From positions 558,001-622,000 of the forward strand of contig NZ_QOHK01000001.1 of NCBI RefSeq assembly GCF_003319175.1: a DNA stretch of 64,000 nucleotides. Reading direction: 5' to 3'. The notes below the pieces were generated by a model that saw only the letters and a program-made list of their open reading frames with translations, was not told where the DNA came from and did no database searches. Each line of letters begins with the position of its first letter. Positions within the stretch are counted from its first letter, which is position 1. This document shows positions 11,296 through 21,093 of the stretch, piece by piece. Origin of the DNA: Blastococcus sp. TF02-8. Its GTDB lineage: Bacteria > Actinomycetota > Actinomycetes > Mycobacteriales > Geodermatophilaceae. A program made the position numbers and the translations under genes.

Positions 11296-12372
11296 TCAGT
11301 GCGTGCCGACGGTGCGGGACGTGCCGTCGACACCGTCGGTGACGGTGGCGTGGGCGCCGGACGGTGCCGACGCCGAGGCCGCCGGGACGGCGACGTGCGC
11401 CGCGTCCCTGCGGTTGCGGGCGAGGCTGGCGACCGTCGTGACGACGAGGGTCACCAGGATGACCGTCAGGGACAGCCAGGTCGGAACCTCGGGCACGAAC
11501 GTCACGTGCTCGCCGCCGTTGACGAACGGCAGCTCGTTGGTGTGCAGCGCGTGGATCACCAGCTTGGCGCCGATGAAGCCGAGGATGACGGCCAGCCCGT
11601 AGGACAGGTAGACGAGGCGGTCGAGCAGCCCGTCGATGAGGAAGAACAGCTGCCGCAGGCCGAGCAGGGAGAACGCGTTGGCGGCGAAGACGAGGTAGGT
11701 CTCCTGCGTCAGCCCGAAGATGGCCGGGATCGAGTCGACGGCGAAGATGATGTCGGCGGTACCGATCGCCAGCAGCGCGATGGCCAGCGGGGTGATGAAC
11801 CGCTTGCCGTCGATCCGGGTGGTCATCCGGTCGCCGTGGTACTCGTCCGTCGTCGGCAGGACCCGGCGGGCGAGGCGGAGGACGCCGTTCTCCTGGTAGT
11901 CCTCGTCCCCGCTGTGCCCGCCGCTGCGGGCCTGCACCCAGGCGGTCCAGATGAGGATCGCGCCGAAGAGGTAGAAGACCCAGCTGAAGTTCTCGATGGC
12001 AGCGGCGCCCACCAGGATGAAGACGGTGCGCAGCGCGAGCGCGAACGTGATGCCGAAGAGGAGCACCTTCTGCTGCAGCTCCCGAGGCACCCCGAAGCTC
12101 GCCATGATCAGCACGAAGACGAAGAGGTTGTCGACCGAGAGGCTCTTCTCGGTGATGTAGCCGGCGAAGTACTCGCCGGCGAACTGACCGCCGGCGAAGA
12201 CGAGCACGAGCACACCGAACACGACGGCGACTCCGACGTACACCGCCGACCAGATGGCGGACTCGCGGAGGGACGGGGCGTGCGGTGTGCGCACGTGACC
12301 GACGAAGTCGAAGACGAGCATCGCCACGATCGCGGCGACGGTGATGCCCCACACCCAGACGGGGACGTCCAT
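11296..12372 (-). CDS. TerC/Alx-family membrane protein under Mn riboswitch, copy 2
   Basis: A 358-residue paralogue of the downstream gene, with the same plan: LSVDNLFVFVLIM in the first half, FAVDSIPAIFGLTQE in the second, a charged middle loop (GGHSGDEDYQENG) and about nine membrane helices. Family knowledge supports Mn2+ export, possibly to load secreted enzymes with metal. The ATG at 12372 has a good GGAGG site (12379-12383). A yybP-ykoY riboswitch lies directly upstream, so expression should rise when Mn2+ is high. Duplication with only one copy under riboswitch control suggests one constitutive and one inducible exporter. Confidence 0.93.
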   Translation of the reverse strand: MDVPVWVWGITVAAIVAMLVFDFVGHVRTPHAPSLRESAIWSAVYVGVAVVFGVLVLVFAGGQFAGEYFAGYITEKSLSVDNLFVFVLIMASFGVPRELQQKVLLFGITFALALRTVFILVGAAAIENFSWVFYLFGAILIWTAWVQARSGGHSGDEDYQENGVLRLARRVLPTTDEYHGDRMTTRIDGKRFITPLAIALLAIGTADIIFAVDSIPAIFGLTQETYLVFAANAFSLLGLRQLFFLIDGLLDRLVYLSYGLAVILGFIGAKLVIHALHTNELPFVNGGEHVTFVPEVPTWLSLTVILVTLVVTTVASLARNRRDAAHVAVPAASASAPSGAHATVTDGVDGTSRTVGTH

Positions 12373-12406
12373 GGATTACCTCCGGAAACTGGCAGTCGTC
12401 AGTGTC

Positions 12407-12519
12407 CGAAGGTCTCTCCCGTCACCGGCCGAGCCGATGACCGACGGTGCCGGATCCCGGGGCCTGGACGGGCCCGGTCTCGTACTGACGACACCGCCGC
12501 TGAGGGATACTCCCCTTCG
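12407..12519 (-). promoter_or_regulatory. yybP-ykoY (Mn2+) riboswitch aptamer
   Basis: The conserved pieces are all present on the minus strand. AAGGGGAGTA is at 12508-12517, CGTCAGTACG at 12481-12490 and GAGACCTTC at 12408-12416. P1 forms from CGAAGG (12514-12519) and CCTTCG (12407-12412). These are the two metal-binding loops and the closing strand of this riboswitch class, which is known to sense Mn2+ and to precede terC/alx genes. It lies 35 nt upstream of a terC start codon. The segment GTCGTCAGT in the aptamer (12484-12492) is complementary over 9 nt to ACTGACGAC just after it (12395-12403), a possible switching strand. Confidence 0.9.
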
Positions 12520-12567
12520 CGGCCGCGCACGGTCAGGCGGGATCGCCGGCCCGTTCGCGGTCCTCGA

Positions 12568-12573
12568 AATATA
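12568..12573 (-). promoter_or_regulatory. -10 box of the riboswitch leader
   Basis: TATATT on the minus strand stands out in this GC-rich region. It predicts a start near 12561 and a leader of about 190 nt holding the riboswitch. No convincing -35 is seen. Confidence 0.5.
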
Positions 12574-12658
12574 CCGCGCGCAACGCTTCTCGGCGCCCCG
12601 ACTCCGCTGTCCGACCGGCGAACGAGCCGGATCTCACTCGTGGAGGGGGGGGGCTGGC

Positions 12659-14773
12659 TCAGGCGTGGGCCGCGTCGAACTGGCGCAGCTCCTTCTTCAG
12701 TTCGTTCAGCTCGTCGCGCAGCCGGGCCGCCACCTCGAACTGCAGTTCGCGGGCCGCGGAGAGCATCTGCTCGTTCATCTGCGTGATGAGGTCCGCCAGC
12801 TCGTTGCGCGGCAACCCCTGGACGTCGATGGCGCCGGCCTTCCCCGCCTTCTTCGACGACAGGCCGGGCACGGGCGACTTCCCGCGGGACTGCTGCCGGC
12901 CCGACCCGCCGAGCAGCTCGGCCGGACCGGAGTCCTCCGCCTCGCGGTAGATGCCCTCGAGGATGTCGACGATCTTCTTCCGCAGCGGCTGCGGGTCGAC
13001 GCCACGCTCGAGGTTGTAGGCGATCTGCTTCTCGCGCCGGCGCTCGGTCTCCTCGATGGCCTGGGCCATCGACGGTGTGATCTTGTCGGCGTACATGTGC
13101 ACCTGGCCCGACACGTTGCGGGCTGCCCGCCCGATGGTCTGGATGAGGGACTTGCCCGACCGGAGGAAGCCCTCCTTGTCGGCGTCCAGGATGGCGACCA
13201 GCGAGACCTCGGGCAGGTCGAGGCCCTCACGGAGCAGGTTGATGCCGACCAGCACGTCGTACTCACCCTGGCGGAGCTCGCGCAGCAGCTCGACCCGGCG
13301 CAGGGTGTCGACCTCGGAGTGCAGGTACCGGACCTTGATCCCGAGCTCGAGCAGGTAGTCGGTGAGGTCCTCGGCCATCTTCTTGGTCAGGGTGGTGACC
13401 AGGATCCGCTCGTCCTTCTCGACCCGGACCCGGATCTCGTGGACCAGGTCGTCGATCTGACCCTTGGTCGGCTTGACCACCACCTCGGGGTCGACCAGGC
13501 CGGTCGGGCGGATGACCTGCTCCACGACCTCGCCCCCGGTCCGCCCCAGCTCGTAGTCGCCGGGGGTCGCGGAGAGGTAGACGGTCTGCCCGATGCGGTC
13601 GGTGAACTCCTCCCACTTCAGCGGACGGTTGTCCATGGCCGACGGCAGCCGGAAGCCGTGCTCCACCAGCGTCCGCTTGCGACTCATGTCGCCCTCGTAC
13701 ATGCCACCGATCTGCGGGACGGTCACGTGCGACTCGTCGATGACCAGGAGGAAGTCGTCGGGGAAGTAGTCGATGAGACAGGCACCCGCGGAACCGGGCT
13801 TGCGCCCGTCGATGTGCCGCGAGTAGTTCTCGATGCCGGAGCAGAACCCGACCTGCCGCATCATCTCGATGTCGTAGGTCGTACGCATGCGCAGCCGCTG
13901 GGCCTCGAGCAGCTTGCCCTGCTTCTCCAGCTCCGCCAGCCGCTGCTCGAGCTCGGCCTCGATGCCGCGGATCGCCCGCTCCATCCGGTCGGGACCGGCG
14001 ACGTAGTGGCTGGCCGGGAAGACGAAGAGCTCCTGCACCTCGCGGACGACCTCGCCGGTGAGCGGGTGCAGGTAGTACAGCCGCTCCACCTCGTCGCCGA
14101 ACATCTCGATGCGGACGGCGAGCTCCTCGTAGACCGGGAACACCTCGATCGTGTCCCCGCGCACCCGGAACGTGCCGCGGGTGAAGGACAGGTCGTTGCG
14201 GGTGTACTGCTCGGTCACGAGGGTGCGCAGCAGCTCGTCGCGGTCGCGCTCCTCCCCCACCGAGATCTTCAGCGCCCGGTCGACGTACTCCTCGGGCGTG
14301 CCGAGGCCGTAGATGCAGGACACCGTGGCGACGACCACCACGTCGCGCCGGGTGAGGAGGCTGTTGGTGGCCGAGTGCCGCAGCCGCTCGACCTCCTCGT
14401 TGATCGAGGAGTCCTTCTCGATGTAGGTGTCGGTCTGCGGCACGTAGGCCTCGGGCTGGTAGTAGTCGTAGTACGACACGAAGTACTCGACGGCGTTGTT
14501 CGGCAGCAGCTCGCGGAACTCGTTGGCCAGCTGGGCGGCGAGCGTCTTGTTGGGCGCCATGACCAGCGTCGGCCGCTGGACCTGCTCGATCAGCCACGCC
14601 GTGGTGGCCGACTTGCCGGTGCCGGTGGCCCCCAGCAGGACGACGTCCTTGTCCCCCGCCTTGACCTTCTCGGCCAGCGCCGCGATGGCCGCCGGCTGGT
14701 CGCCGGCCGGCTCGAACTCGCTGACGACGTGGAAGCGCCCCTGCGTGGGCCGGAGATCGGTGGTCGTGCGCAC
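12659..14773 (-). CDS. uvrB: UvrABC excinuclease subunit B
   Basis: The damage-verification helicase of nucleotide excision repair: UvrA loads it on DNA and it then recruits UvrC. The 704-residue length is normal. Motifs: Walker [14 protein letters not shown] near residue 46, the beta-hairpin region [18 protein letters not shown]-type [10 protein letters not shown], helicase motif [11 protein letters not shown], and a C-terminal UVR domain for UvrC contact ([13 protein letters not shown]...[12 protein letters not shown]). The GTG at 14773 follows TACCGT by 6 nt, so the mRNA is probably leaderless. A nine-G run lies just past the stop codon. Confidence 0.98.
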   Translation of the reverse strand: MRTTTDLRPTQGRFHVVSEFEPAGDQPAAIAALAEKVKAGDKDVVLLGATGTGKSATTAWLIEQVQRPTLVMAPNKTLAAQLANEFRELLPNNAVEYFVSYYDYYQPEAYVPQTDTYIEKDSSINEEVERLRHSATNSLLTRRDVVVVATVSCIYGLGTPEEYVDRALKISVGEERDRDELLRTLVTEQYTRNDLSFTRGTFRVRGDTIEVFPVYEELAVRIEMFGDEVERLYYLHPLTGEVVREVQELFVFPASHYVAGPDRMERAIRGIEAELEQRLAELEKQGKLLEAQRLRMRTTYDIEMMRQVGFCSGIENYSRHIDGRKPGSAGACLIDYFPDDFLLVIDESHVTVPQIGGMYEGDMSRKRTLVEHGFRLPSAMDNRPLKWEEFTDRIGQTVYLSATPGDYELGRTGGEVVEQVIRPTGLVDPEVVVKPTKGQIDDLVHEIRVRVEKDERILVTTLTKKMAEDLTDYLLELGIKVRYLHSEVDTLRRVELLRELRQGEYDVLVGINLLREGLDLPEVSLVAILDADKEGFLRSGKSLIQTIGRAARNVSGQVHMYADKITPSMAQAIEETERRREKQIAYNLERGVDPQPLRKKIVDILEGIYREAEDSGPAELLGGSGRQQSRGKSPVPGLSSKKAGKAGAIDVQGLPRNELADLITQMNEQMLSAARELQFEVAARLRDELNELKKELRQFDAAHA

Positions 14774-15230
14774 GCCACGACGGTACGTCGGCGGTGTGAC
14801 AGAACGCGTCGCGAGCGCCCCCCGGCGACCGCTGGGGCAGGCGGTGCGGCCGGGGCAGGGCGGGTACTTGTCTCCTCCGGCGTCCTTCCCTAACCTGCCT
14901 CATCGCAGGAGCGGTCACCATCGGGGACCAGCGCCACCCGGGCCTCCACCCGGGCGAGGTCGGCCCCCTCCGCTCGTGCCACCCCGGCCGCCGCCCGGGT
15001 GCCCGACGCCCCCCGCGCCCTCCCGGCCCGGGGGGCGTCGTCGTCGCGGGCCCCGCCCCCGGGCCGACGTGCCCGGTCCGGTAGGACGGACAGGACTCAC
15101 ACGCCGTGCAGGTGTGGCGGGCTCCTGACGCGGGCAACGGGTCACCGTCGCCCGTCCCGGCCGGCCGTGCCCGCACGCGCCCGGCCCGCCCCGAGCCCAC
15201 GGGGCCCCTGCGCAGGAGGAACTCCACACG
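14774..15230. other. gene-free gap between uvrB and glgX, with a hairpin
   Basis: About 457 bp between divergent genes with no protein-like frame. It holds the uvrB -10 box at its left end, the glgX ribosome site at its right end, and a perfect 11-bp inverted repeat (15004-15014 with 15030-15040) in the middle. A terminator is not expected between divergent genes, so the hairpin may be a leader structure of glgX. No -35/-10 pair for glgX is convincing. Confidence 0.5.
14780..14785 (-). promoter_or_regulatory. -10 box of uvrB (leaderless)
   Basis: TACCGT on the minus strand, 6 nt before the GTG at 14773. Confidence 0.5.
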
Positions 15231-17339
15231 ATGACCCAGGTATGGCCCGGTAGCGCCTACCCCCTCGGCGCCACCTACGACGGCACCGGCACCAACTTCG
15301 CGATCTACAGCGAGGTGGCCGAGAAGGTCGAGCTGTGCCTGTTCGACGAGCAGGGCAACGAGGAGCGCATCCGCCTCCCCGAGATGGACGGCTACGTCTG
15401 GCACGCCTTCCTCCCCGGCATCCACCCGGGCCAGAAGTACGGGTTCCGGGTGCACGGGCCCTACGAGCCGGAGAACGGGCTGCGCTACAACCCCAACAAG
15501 CTGCTGCTCGACCCCTACGCCAAGGCCATCGACGGCCAGATCGACTGGGACCAGGCGTGCTTCGGGTACGACTTCGAGACCAAGGAGCGCAACGACGACG
15601 ACTCCGCGGCGCACATGCCGAAGTCCGTCGTCGTCAACCCGTACTTCGACTGGGGCGTGGACCGCCCGCCGAAGACCCCGTACAACAAGACGGTCATCTA
15701 CGAGGCCCACGTCAAGGGCCTCACCATGACCCACCCCCGGGTCCCCGAGGAGCTGCGCGGCACCTACGCCGGCATCGCGCACCCGGCGGTCATCGAGCAC
15801 CTGCAGGAGCTCGGCGTCACGGCCATCGAGCTCATGCCGGTGCACCAGTTCGTGCAGGACGACACCTTGCTCCAGAAGGGGCTGCGCAACTACTGGGGCT
15901 ACAACACGATCGGCTTCTTCGCGCCGCACAACGAGTACGCCCAGGCCTCCAACGGCCAGCAGGTGCAGGAGTTCAAGGGCATGGTCCGGGCCCTGCACGA
16001 GGCGGGCATCGAGGTCATCCTCGACGTCGTCTACAACCACACCGCCGAGGGCAACCACCTGGGGCCGACGCTGTCGTTCAAGGGCATCGACAACCGGACC
16101 TACTACCGGCTGGTCGAGGGCGACGAGCAGTACTACATGGACACGACCGGGACCGGGAACTCGCTCAACGTCCGCGTCCCCCAGTCGCTGCAGCTGATCA
16201 TGGACTCGCTGCGGTACTGGGTCACCGAGATGCACGTCGACGGCTTCCGCTTCGACCTCGCCTCCACGCTGGCCCGCCAGTTCCACGAGGTCGACCGGCT
16301 GTCGGCGTTCTTCGACCTGGTGCACCAGGACCCGGTCGTCAGCCAGGTGAAGCTGATCGCCGAGCCGTGGGACGTCGGCGACGGCGGCTACCAGGTCGGC
16401 AACTTCCCCGCGCTGTGGACGGAGTGGAACGGCAAGTACCGCGACACCGTCCGCGACTTCTGGCGCGGCGAGGGCGGGACGATCGGCGAGTTCGCCGACC
16501 GCATCTCCGGCTCGGCCGACCTGTACCAGCACTCCGGGCGGCGTCCGGTCGCCAGCATCAACTTCGTCACCGCGCACGACGGCTTCACGCTGAGGGACCT
16601 CGTCTCCTACAACGAGAAGCACAACGAGGCCAACGGCGAGGGCAACAACGACGGCGAGAGCCACAACCGGAGCTGGAACGGCGGCGTCGAGGGCGAGACC
16701 GACGACCCGCAGGTCCTGCACCTGCGCGCCCGCCAGCAGCGCAACTTCATCGCCACCCTCATGCTGAGCCAGGGCGTGCCGATGCTGCTGCACGGCGACG
16801 AGCTGGGCCGCTCGCAGGGCGGCAACAACAACGGCTACTGCCAGGACTCGCCGCTGACCTGGATCGACTGGGAGAAGGTCGACGACGGCCTGCTGGAGTT
16901 CACCAAGAAGGTCACCCAGCTGCGCTGCGACCACCCGACGTTCCGCCGTCGCCGCTTCTTCCACGGCCGGCCGGTGCGCCGCGGCCTGGGTGAGCCGGTC
17001 CCGGACATCGCCTGGCTCACGCCCGAGGGCGACGAGATGGGCGACGAGGACTGGGACGTCGGCTACGCGAAGTCGCTCGCCGTCTACCTCAACGGCGTCG
17101 GCATCCGCGAGATGGACGAGCGCGGGGAGTACGTCACCGACGACCACTTCTACCTGGCGTTCAACGCCTCGGACCAGCCGATCGAGTTCACGCTGCCCGG
17201 TGAGGACTACGGCCAGAGCTGGACGACGGTGCTCGACACCGCCGAGATGGACGAGGTCGAGCCGGTCCAGCTGAAGCCGGGCGAGACGGTCACCGTCGAC
17301 GGCCGCGCGATCGTCGTGCTCACCGGGCCTGCCCTGTGA
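15231..17339 (+). CDS. glgX: glycogen debranching enzyme GlgX/TreX
   Basis: Cuts alpha-1,6 branches of glycogen to release linear maltodextrins; here it supplies substrate for TreY and TreZ. The 702-residue protein has an N-terminal CBM48 domain (about 8-100) and a GH13 barrel. The catalytic residues are visible: nucleophile Asp in DGFRFDLAS, acid Glu in AEPWDVG, and Asp in [11 protein letters not shown] followed by [12 protein letters not shown], which is typical of GlgX. The ATG at 15231 is preceded by a strong AGGAGGA. treY follows 76 bp downstream on the same strand, and treZ lies 5.7 kb on. Confidence 0.96.
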   Translation: MTQVWPGSAYPLGATYDGTGTNFAIYSEVAEKVELCLFDEQGNEERIRLPEMDGYVWHAFLPGIHPGQKYGFRVHGPYEPENGLRYNPNKLLLDPYAKAIDGQIDWDQACFGYDFETKERNDDDSAAHMPKSVVVNPYFDWGVDRPPKTPYNKTVIYEAHVKGLTMTHPRVPEELRGTYAGIAHPAVIEHLQELGVTAIELMPVHQFVQDDTLLQKGLRNYWGYNTIGFFAPHNEYAQASNGQQVQEFKGMVRALHEAGIEVILDVVYNHTAEGNHLGPTLSFKGIDNRTYYRLVEGDEQYYMDTTGTGNSLNVRVPQSLQLIMDSLRYWVTEMHVDGFRFDLASTLARQFHEVDRLSAFFDLVHQDPVVSQVKLIAEPWDVGDGGYQVGNFPALWTEWNGKYRDTVRDFWRGEGGTIGEFADRISGSADLYQHSGRRPVASINFVTAHDGFTLRDLVSYNEKHNEANGEGNNDGESHNRSWNGGVEGETDDPQVLHLRARQQRNFIATLMLSQGVPMLLHGDELGRSQGGNNNGYCQDSPLTWIDWEKVDDGLLEFTKKVTQLRCDHPTFRRRRFFHGRPVRRGLGEPVPDIAWLTPEGDEMGDEDWDVGYAKSLAVYLNGVGIREMDERGEYVTDDHFYLAFNASDQPIEFTLPGEDYGQSWTTVLDTAEMDEVEPVQLKPGETVTVDGRAIVVLTGPAL

Positions 17340-17415
17340 GCGGGCAGAGGCGTGAGCATCGCAGCGAGGAACGAGCGAGGAGCGGAGCGGCCCGCGTGAG
17401 CGAGGGGGGAGCACG

Positions 17416-19764
17416 ATGACCGGGCCCGTCCTGGCTCCCGACGAGGAGCCTCGCCGCGGCGTGCCCTCGGCTACCTACCGCCTCCAGGTCCACGCGGACT
17501 TCCGGCTGCAGGACGCCGCCGAGCTCGCCGGTTACCTGGCCGACCTGGGGGTCTCGCACGCCTACTCCTCCCCCCTGCTGCGCTCGGCCGAGGGCAGCAA
17601 CCACGGCTACGACACCGTCGACCACGCGCACATCGACGAGGCGCGGGGCGGGCGGGAGGGCTTCGACCGGTTCGTGGGCGCGCTGCACGAGCACGGCCTC
17701 GGCCTGGTGCTGGACCTGGTGCCCAACCACATGGGGGTCGACGACCCGGCGGCCGCGCCGTGGTGGTGGGACGTCCTCCAGCACGGTCGGGCGTCGGAGC
17801 ACGCCGGCGCCTTCGACATCGACTGGGAGTTCGGCTCCGGCAAGGTCCGCATCCCGGTGCTGGGGTCGGCGGACGACGTCGAGGAGCTGGAGCTCGTCGA
17901 CGGTGAGCTGCGCTACTACGACAACCGCTTCCCGATCGCTCCCGGTACGGGTGAGGGCACGCCCCAGGAGGTGCACGCCCGGCAGAACTACGAGCTGGTC
18001 GACTGGCGGCGCGCGGACTCCGACCTGAACTACCGGCGGTTCTTCGCGATCAACACCCTCGCCGGTCTCCGGGTGGAGGACCCGGCCGTCTTCGACGCCA
18101 CGCACGAGCTGGTGCTGCGGCTCGTGCGCGACGGCGCCGTCGACGGGCTGCGGATCGACCACCCGGACGGGCTGGCCGACCCGAAGGGCTACCTCGACCG
18201 GCTGGCGGAGGCGTCGGACAACCGGTGGACCGTCGTCGAGAAGATCCTCGAGCCCGGTGAGGACCTGCCCGAGGGGTGGGCGACGGCGGGGACGACGGGG
18301 TACGACGCGCTGGCCGAGGTCGACGAGGTGCTGATCGACCCCGCCGGCGAGGCCGCGCTGACCGCGTTGGACACCGAGCTCGCCGGCGAGCGGGTGGACT
18401 ACGCGCAGCTGGTCCACGACTGCAAGCGCGAGGTGACCGACGGGATGCTGGGCTCGGAGGTGGCCCGGTTGGTGCGGGTCATCGGCGACCTCCCGGGCGT
18501 CGACACCGCGCAGCAGACCGAGGCGCTGGCCGAGCTGCTGGCCTCCTTCCCGGTCTACCGCAGCTACCTGCCCGACGGCCGGGAGTACCTGGACCGGACG
18601 GTCGCGGCGGTGCGCGAGCGCCGTCCCGACCTGACCGCGGCGCTGGACGCCCTGCACCCGGTGCTCTCGCAGGCCGGCACCGAGGCGGCCACCCGCTTCG
18701 AGCAGACCAGCGGCCCGGTCATGGCGAAGGGCGTCGAGGACAGCGCCTACTACCGGTGGGCCCGGTTCGTCGCCCTCAACGAGGTCGGCGGCGACCCGAC
18801 CGAGTTCGGCAGCACGGTCGCTGCCTTCCACGATGCGCAGCGGCGCCGGCTGGAGCGGCGGCCGAGGTCGATGACCACCCTCTCCACGCACGACACCAAG
18901 CGCAGCGAGGACGTGCGCGCCCGCCTGGCCGTGCTCGCCGAGCTCCCGGGCGAGTGGGCGGGGCTGGTCCGCGGCTGGCTGACCCGGCACCCGCTGGCCG
19001 ACCGGTCGCTCGCGCACCTGGTGTGGCAGAACCTGGTCGGGGCGTGGCCGCTCTCCCGGGAACGGGCGCACGCCTACGTGGAGAAGGCCGCCCGCGAGGC
19101 CGGCACCTCGACCACCTGGACCAACCCGGTGCAGGAGTTCGAGGAGCAGCTGCACGCGCTGGTCGACGTCGCCTACGACGACCCGGCGACGACCGCGGAG
19201 ATCGAGGCGTTCGTCGCCCGCATCGCGCCGCTGGGCCGGTCGAACTCGCTGGCGCAGAAGCTGCTGCAGCTGACGATGCCCGGCGTGCCGGACGTCTACC
19301 AGGGCACCGAGCTCTGGGACTACTCGCTGGTCGACCCCGACAACCGTCGTCCGGTCGACTACGCGCTGCGGCGGGAGCTGCTCGCCCGCCTGGACGCCGG
19401 CGAGGTGCCCGAGGTCGACGAGACCGGTGCGGCCAAGCTGCTCGTGGTCTCCCGGGTGCTGCGCGCGCGCCGGGACCACCCCGAGTGGTTCGCCGGGTAC
19501 TCCCCCGTCGAGGTGACCGGGTCGGGCGCCGACCAGGTCGTCGCGTTCGACCGGAGCGGCGAGGACACCGACGGCGTCGTCGTGGTCGCCACCCGGTTGC
19601 CGGCGAGGCTGGCCGACCAGGGCTGGGGCGACACCGCGTTGCAGCTGCCGAACGGCGCCTGGCGGGACCTGCTCACCGGCGGGCGCGTGGTTTCCGACGT
19701 CGCGGGCATCGCCGCCGACGCGCTGCTCGCGAAGCTGCCCGTGGCCGTCCTCGTCCGCGACTGA
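17416..19764 (+). CDS. treY: malto-oligosyltrehalose synthase
   Basis: Turns the reducing end of maltodextrins into a trehalosyl unit, the first step of the TreY/TreZ route. The 782-residue GH13 protein starts with PSATYRLQVHADFRLQDA, characteristic of TreY, followed by the SPLLRSAEGSNHGYD region, catalytic DGLRIDHPDGLADP, EKILEPGEDLPEGW and STHDTKRSEDVRAR. The ATG at 17416 has a GGGGGGAG site. The 76-bp gap after glgX contains purine-rich GAGCGAGGAGCGGAGC sequence of a kind common between actinobacterial genes; cotranscription with glgX is likely. The enzyme is cytoplasmic and makes trehalose as a stress protectant. Confidence 0.97.
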   Translation: MTGPVLAPDEEPRRGVPSATYRLQVHADFRLQDAAELAGYLADLGVSHAYSSPLLRSAEGSNHGYDTVDHAHIDEARGGREGFDRFVGALHEHGLGLVLDLVPNHMGVDDPAAAPWWWDVLQHGRASEHAGAFDIDWEFGSGKVRIPVLGSADDVEELELVDGELRYYDNRFPIAPGTGEGTPQEVHARQNYELVDWRRADSDLNYRRFFAINTLAGLRVEDPAVFDATHELVLRLVRDGAVDGLRIDHPDGLADPKGYLDRLAEASDNRWTVVEKILEPGEDLPEGWATAGTTGYDALAEVDEVLIDPAGEAALTALDTELAGERVDYAQLVHDCKREVTDGMLGSEVARLVRVIGDLPGVDTAQQTEALAELLASFPVYRSYLPDGREYLDRTVAAVRERRPDLTAALDALHPVLSQAGTEAATRFEQTSGPVMAKGVEDSAYYRWARFVALNEVGGDPTEFGSTVAAFHDAQRRRLERRPRSMTTLSTHDTKRSEDVRARLAVLAELPGEWAGLVRGWLTRHPLADRSLAHLVWQNLVGAWPLSRERAHAYVEKAAREAGTSTTWTNPVQEFEEQLHALVDVAYDDPATTAEIEAFVARIAPLGRSNSLAQKLLQLTMPGVPDVYQGTELWDYSLVDPDNRRPVDYALRRELLARLDAGEVPEVDETGAAKLLVVSRVLRARRDHPEWFAGYSPVEVTGSGADQVVAFDRSGEDTDGVVVVATRLPARLADQGWGDTALQLPNGAWRDLLTGGRVVSDVAGIAADALLAKLPVAVLVRD

Positions 19765-19771
19765 GCACATG

Positions 19772-19863
19772 GTCGTCCTCCGGACGACACCGCGGCCAGG
19801 AGCCGTCCCCGAGCGAGCGGAGCCCCCGCGACCGCTCCTCGGGGAGCCTCCGGCCCCCGCTCG
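19772..19863 (+). repeat. dispersed structured repeat, type 1, copy 1
   Basis: A 92-bp element between the convergent ends of treY and the ABC permease. It opens with the hairpin gtcgtcctccggacgac (7-bp stem, 3-nt loop); its first 27 bases recur exactly, inverted, at 48822-48848. The rest matches more loosely. A long second hairpin forms from CCCCGAG and CTCGGGG. In the other copy the matching stem is TCCCGCGC/GCGCGGGA, so pairing is kept while sequence changes. It may act as a terminator for both genes. Confidence 0.75.
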
Positions 19864-19869
19864 TCACGG

Positions 19870-21093
19870 TCAGAAGCGGATCGCGTCGATGACCTTGGCG
19901 CGGACGGCGATGATCGCGGGCAGCAGGCCGGCGAGCGCACCGACCGCGGTGGCCGCGACCATCCCCTCGATCGCCGCGGCCACCGGGAACCCGGGGGCGT
20001 CGGCCAGCGGGATGCCGTCGTTGAACCACTGCTCGATCGGCAGGTTGCGCACCAGCACGATCGAGGCGCCGACGGCGGCGACGCCGGCCAGCGCGGTGGC
20101 GCACACGCTCTCCAGCATCACCGCGGAGAACACCCTCCCGGAGGTGGCGCCGAAACTGCGCCGGACGCCGATCTCGCGGATCCGCTGCCGCACGGTGACC
20201 AGGCCGATGTTGAGCACCCCGAGGCCACCGAGCACCAGGACGACCACGCCGGCGCCCCGGATGGCCAGCCGCAGCGTCGCCAGGGTCTCCTCCATCCCGT
20301 CGGCGTCCTGCCGGTAGGCCTCCACCTGCGCCCCGTGCAGCGCGAGCCCCAGGTCGCGCGAGACGGTCTCCACCACCTGCTCGGCCTGGTCCGGGTCGAC
20401 CCAGATCTCCAGGTTCGTGGGGCCGCCGTACATGGCCTGCACGGGGTCGACGGTCCCCGCCTCGCCCCAGGGCCCACCGGACCGGTCCACCCGGTAGACG
20501 ACGAGGTCGCCGCCGTACCCCTCGCGCACGACCCCGACGATCGTCGCCGTCACGGGGGTCGGGCCGCCGAGGACGACGGTCGGCCGGGAGGAGAGGTCGG
20601 GGACGCCGAGCGCCTCGAGGAACGCCTCGTTCACCACCAGCGCGGGGCTCAGCGAGCTCCGGTCGCCCTCCCGGAACCACCGCCCCTGGACCGGCTCCTT
20701 GCGGTGCAGCTCGCCGTAGGACGGGGAGACACGCATGGTCTGCACCTGCTGCGTGCCGCCGGGCAGCCGGTAGAGGCCCTGGCCGTAGGCCAGGCTCGCC
20801 GACGCCGTGATCCCGTACCGGTCGATCAGCTCGGCGACGGCGGCGTCCCACTCCTCCGCGGCGGGCGGGGTCCCGGTCATCGGGTCGAAGGCCTGGACGG
20901 CGATGGTGGCCGACCGGCCGCCGTTGCGCTCGGCGTTCTCCTGCTGCACCTGCGCGACGATCAGGCCGAGCGCGGTCACGGTGGTCATGGCGAACACCGC
21001 CAGGAAGACGCCGACCAGCGAGAGCACGACCCGGCTCTTGTGGACGCGGACCTCGTCCCACGCCTCGGACAGCGCGCCGAGGACGCCGGTCAC
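19870..21093 (-). CDS. MacB-like ABC transporter permease (FtsX fold)
   Basis: A 407-residue membrane component of a tripartite-like efflux or lipoprotein-handling ABC system. It has one N-terminal membrane helix (about residues 20-45), a large extracytoplasmic domain of some 230 residues (MacB periplasmic core type), and three C-terminal helices of the FtsX domain (VVVLVLGGLGVLNIGL, then two more), ending in AKVIDAIRF. The GTG at 21093 overlaps the stop of the ATPase gene (GTGA), which shows translational coupling. The order adaptor-ATPase-permease matches MacA/MacB-type modules split into separate genes. Substrate unknown. Confidence 0.88.
   Translation of the reverse strand: MTGVLGALSEAWDEVRVHKSRVVLSLVGVFLAVFAMTTVTALGLIVAQVQQENAERNGGRSATIAVQAFDPMTGTPPAAEEWDAAVAELIDRYGITASASLAYGQGLYRLPGGTQQVQTMRVSPSYGELHRKEPVQGRWFREGDRSSLSPALVVNEAFLEALGVPDLSSRPTVVLGGPTPVTATIVGVVREGYGGDLVVYRVDRSGGPWGEAGTVDPVQAMYGGPTNLEIWVDPDQAEQVVETVSRDLGLALHGAQVEAYRQDADGMEETLATLRLAIRGAGVVVLVLGGLGVLNIGLVTVRQRIREIGVRRSFGATSGRVFSAVMLESVCATALAGVAAVGASIVLVRNLPIEQWFNDGIPLADAPGFPVAAAIEGMVAATAVGALAGLLPAIIAVRAKVIDAIRF

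Noticed and set aside
12645..12653. Nine-G run after the uvrB stop as a phase-variation tract
   Set aside because: It lies outside any coding region, so length changes would not shift a frame; effects on expression are not evident.
15004..15040. Perfect 11-bp hairpin as a transcription terminator
   Set aside because: It lies between divergent genes, where no transcript should end; kept only as a possible leader structure.
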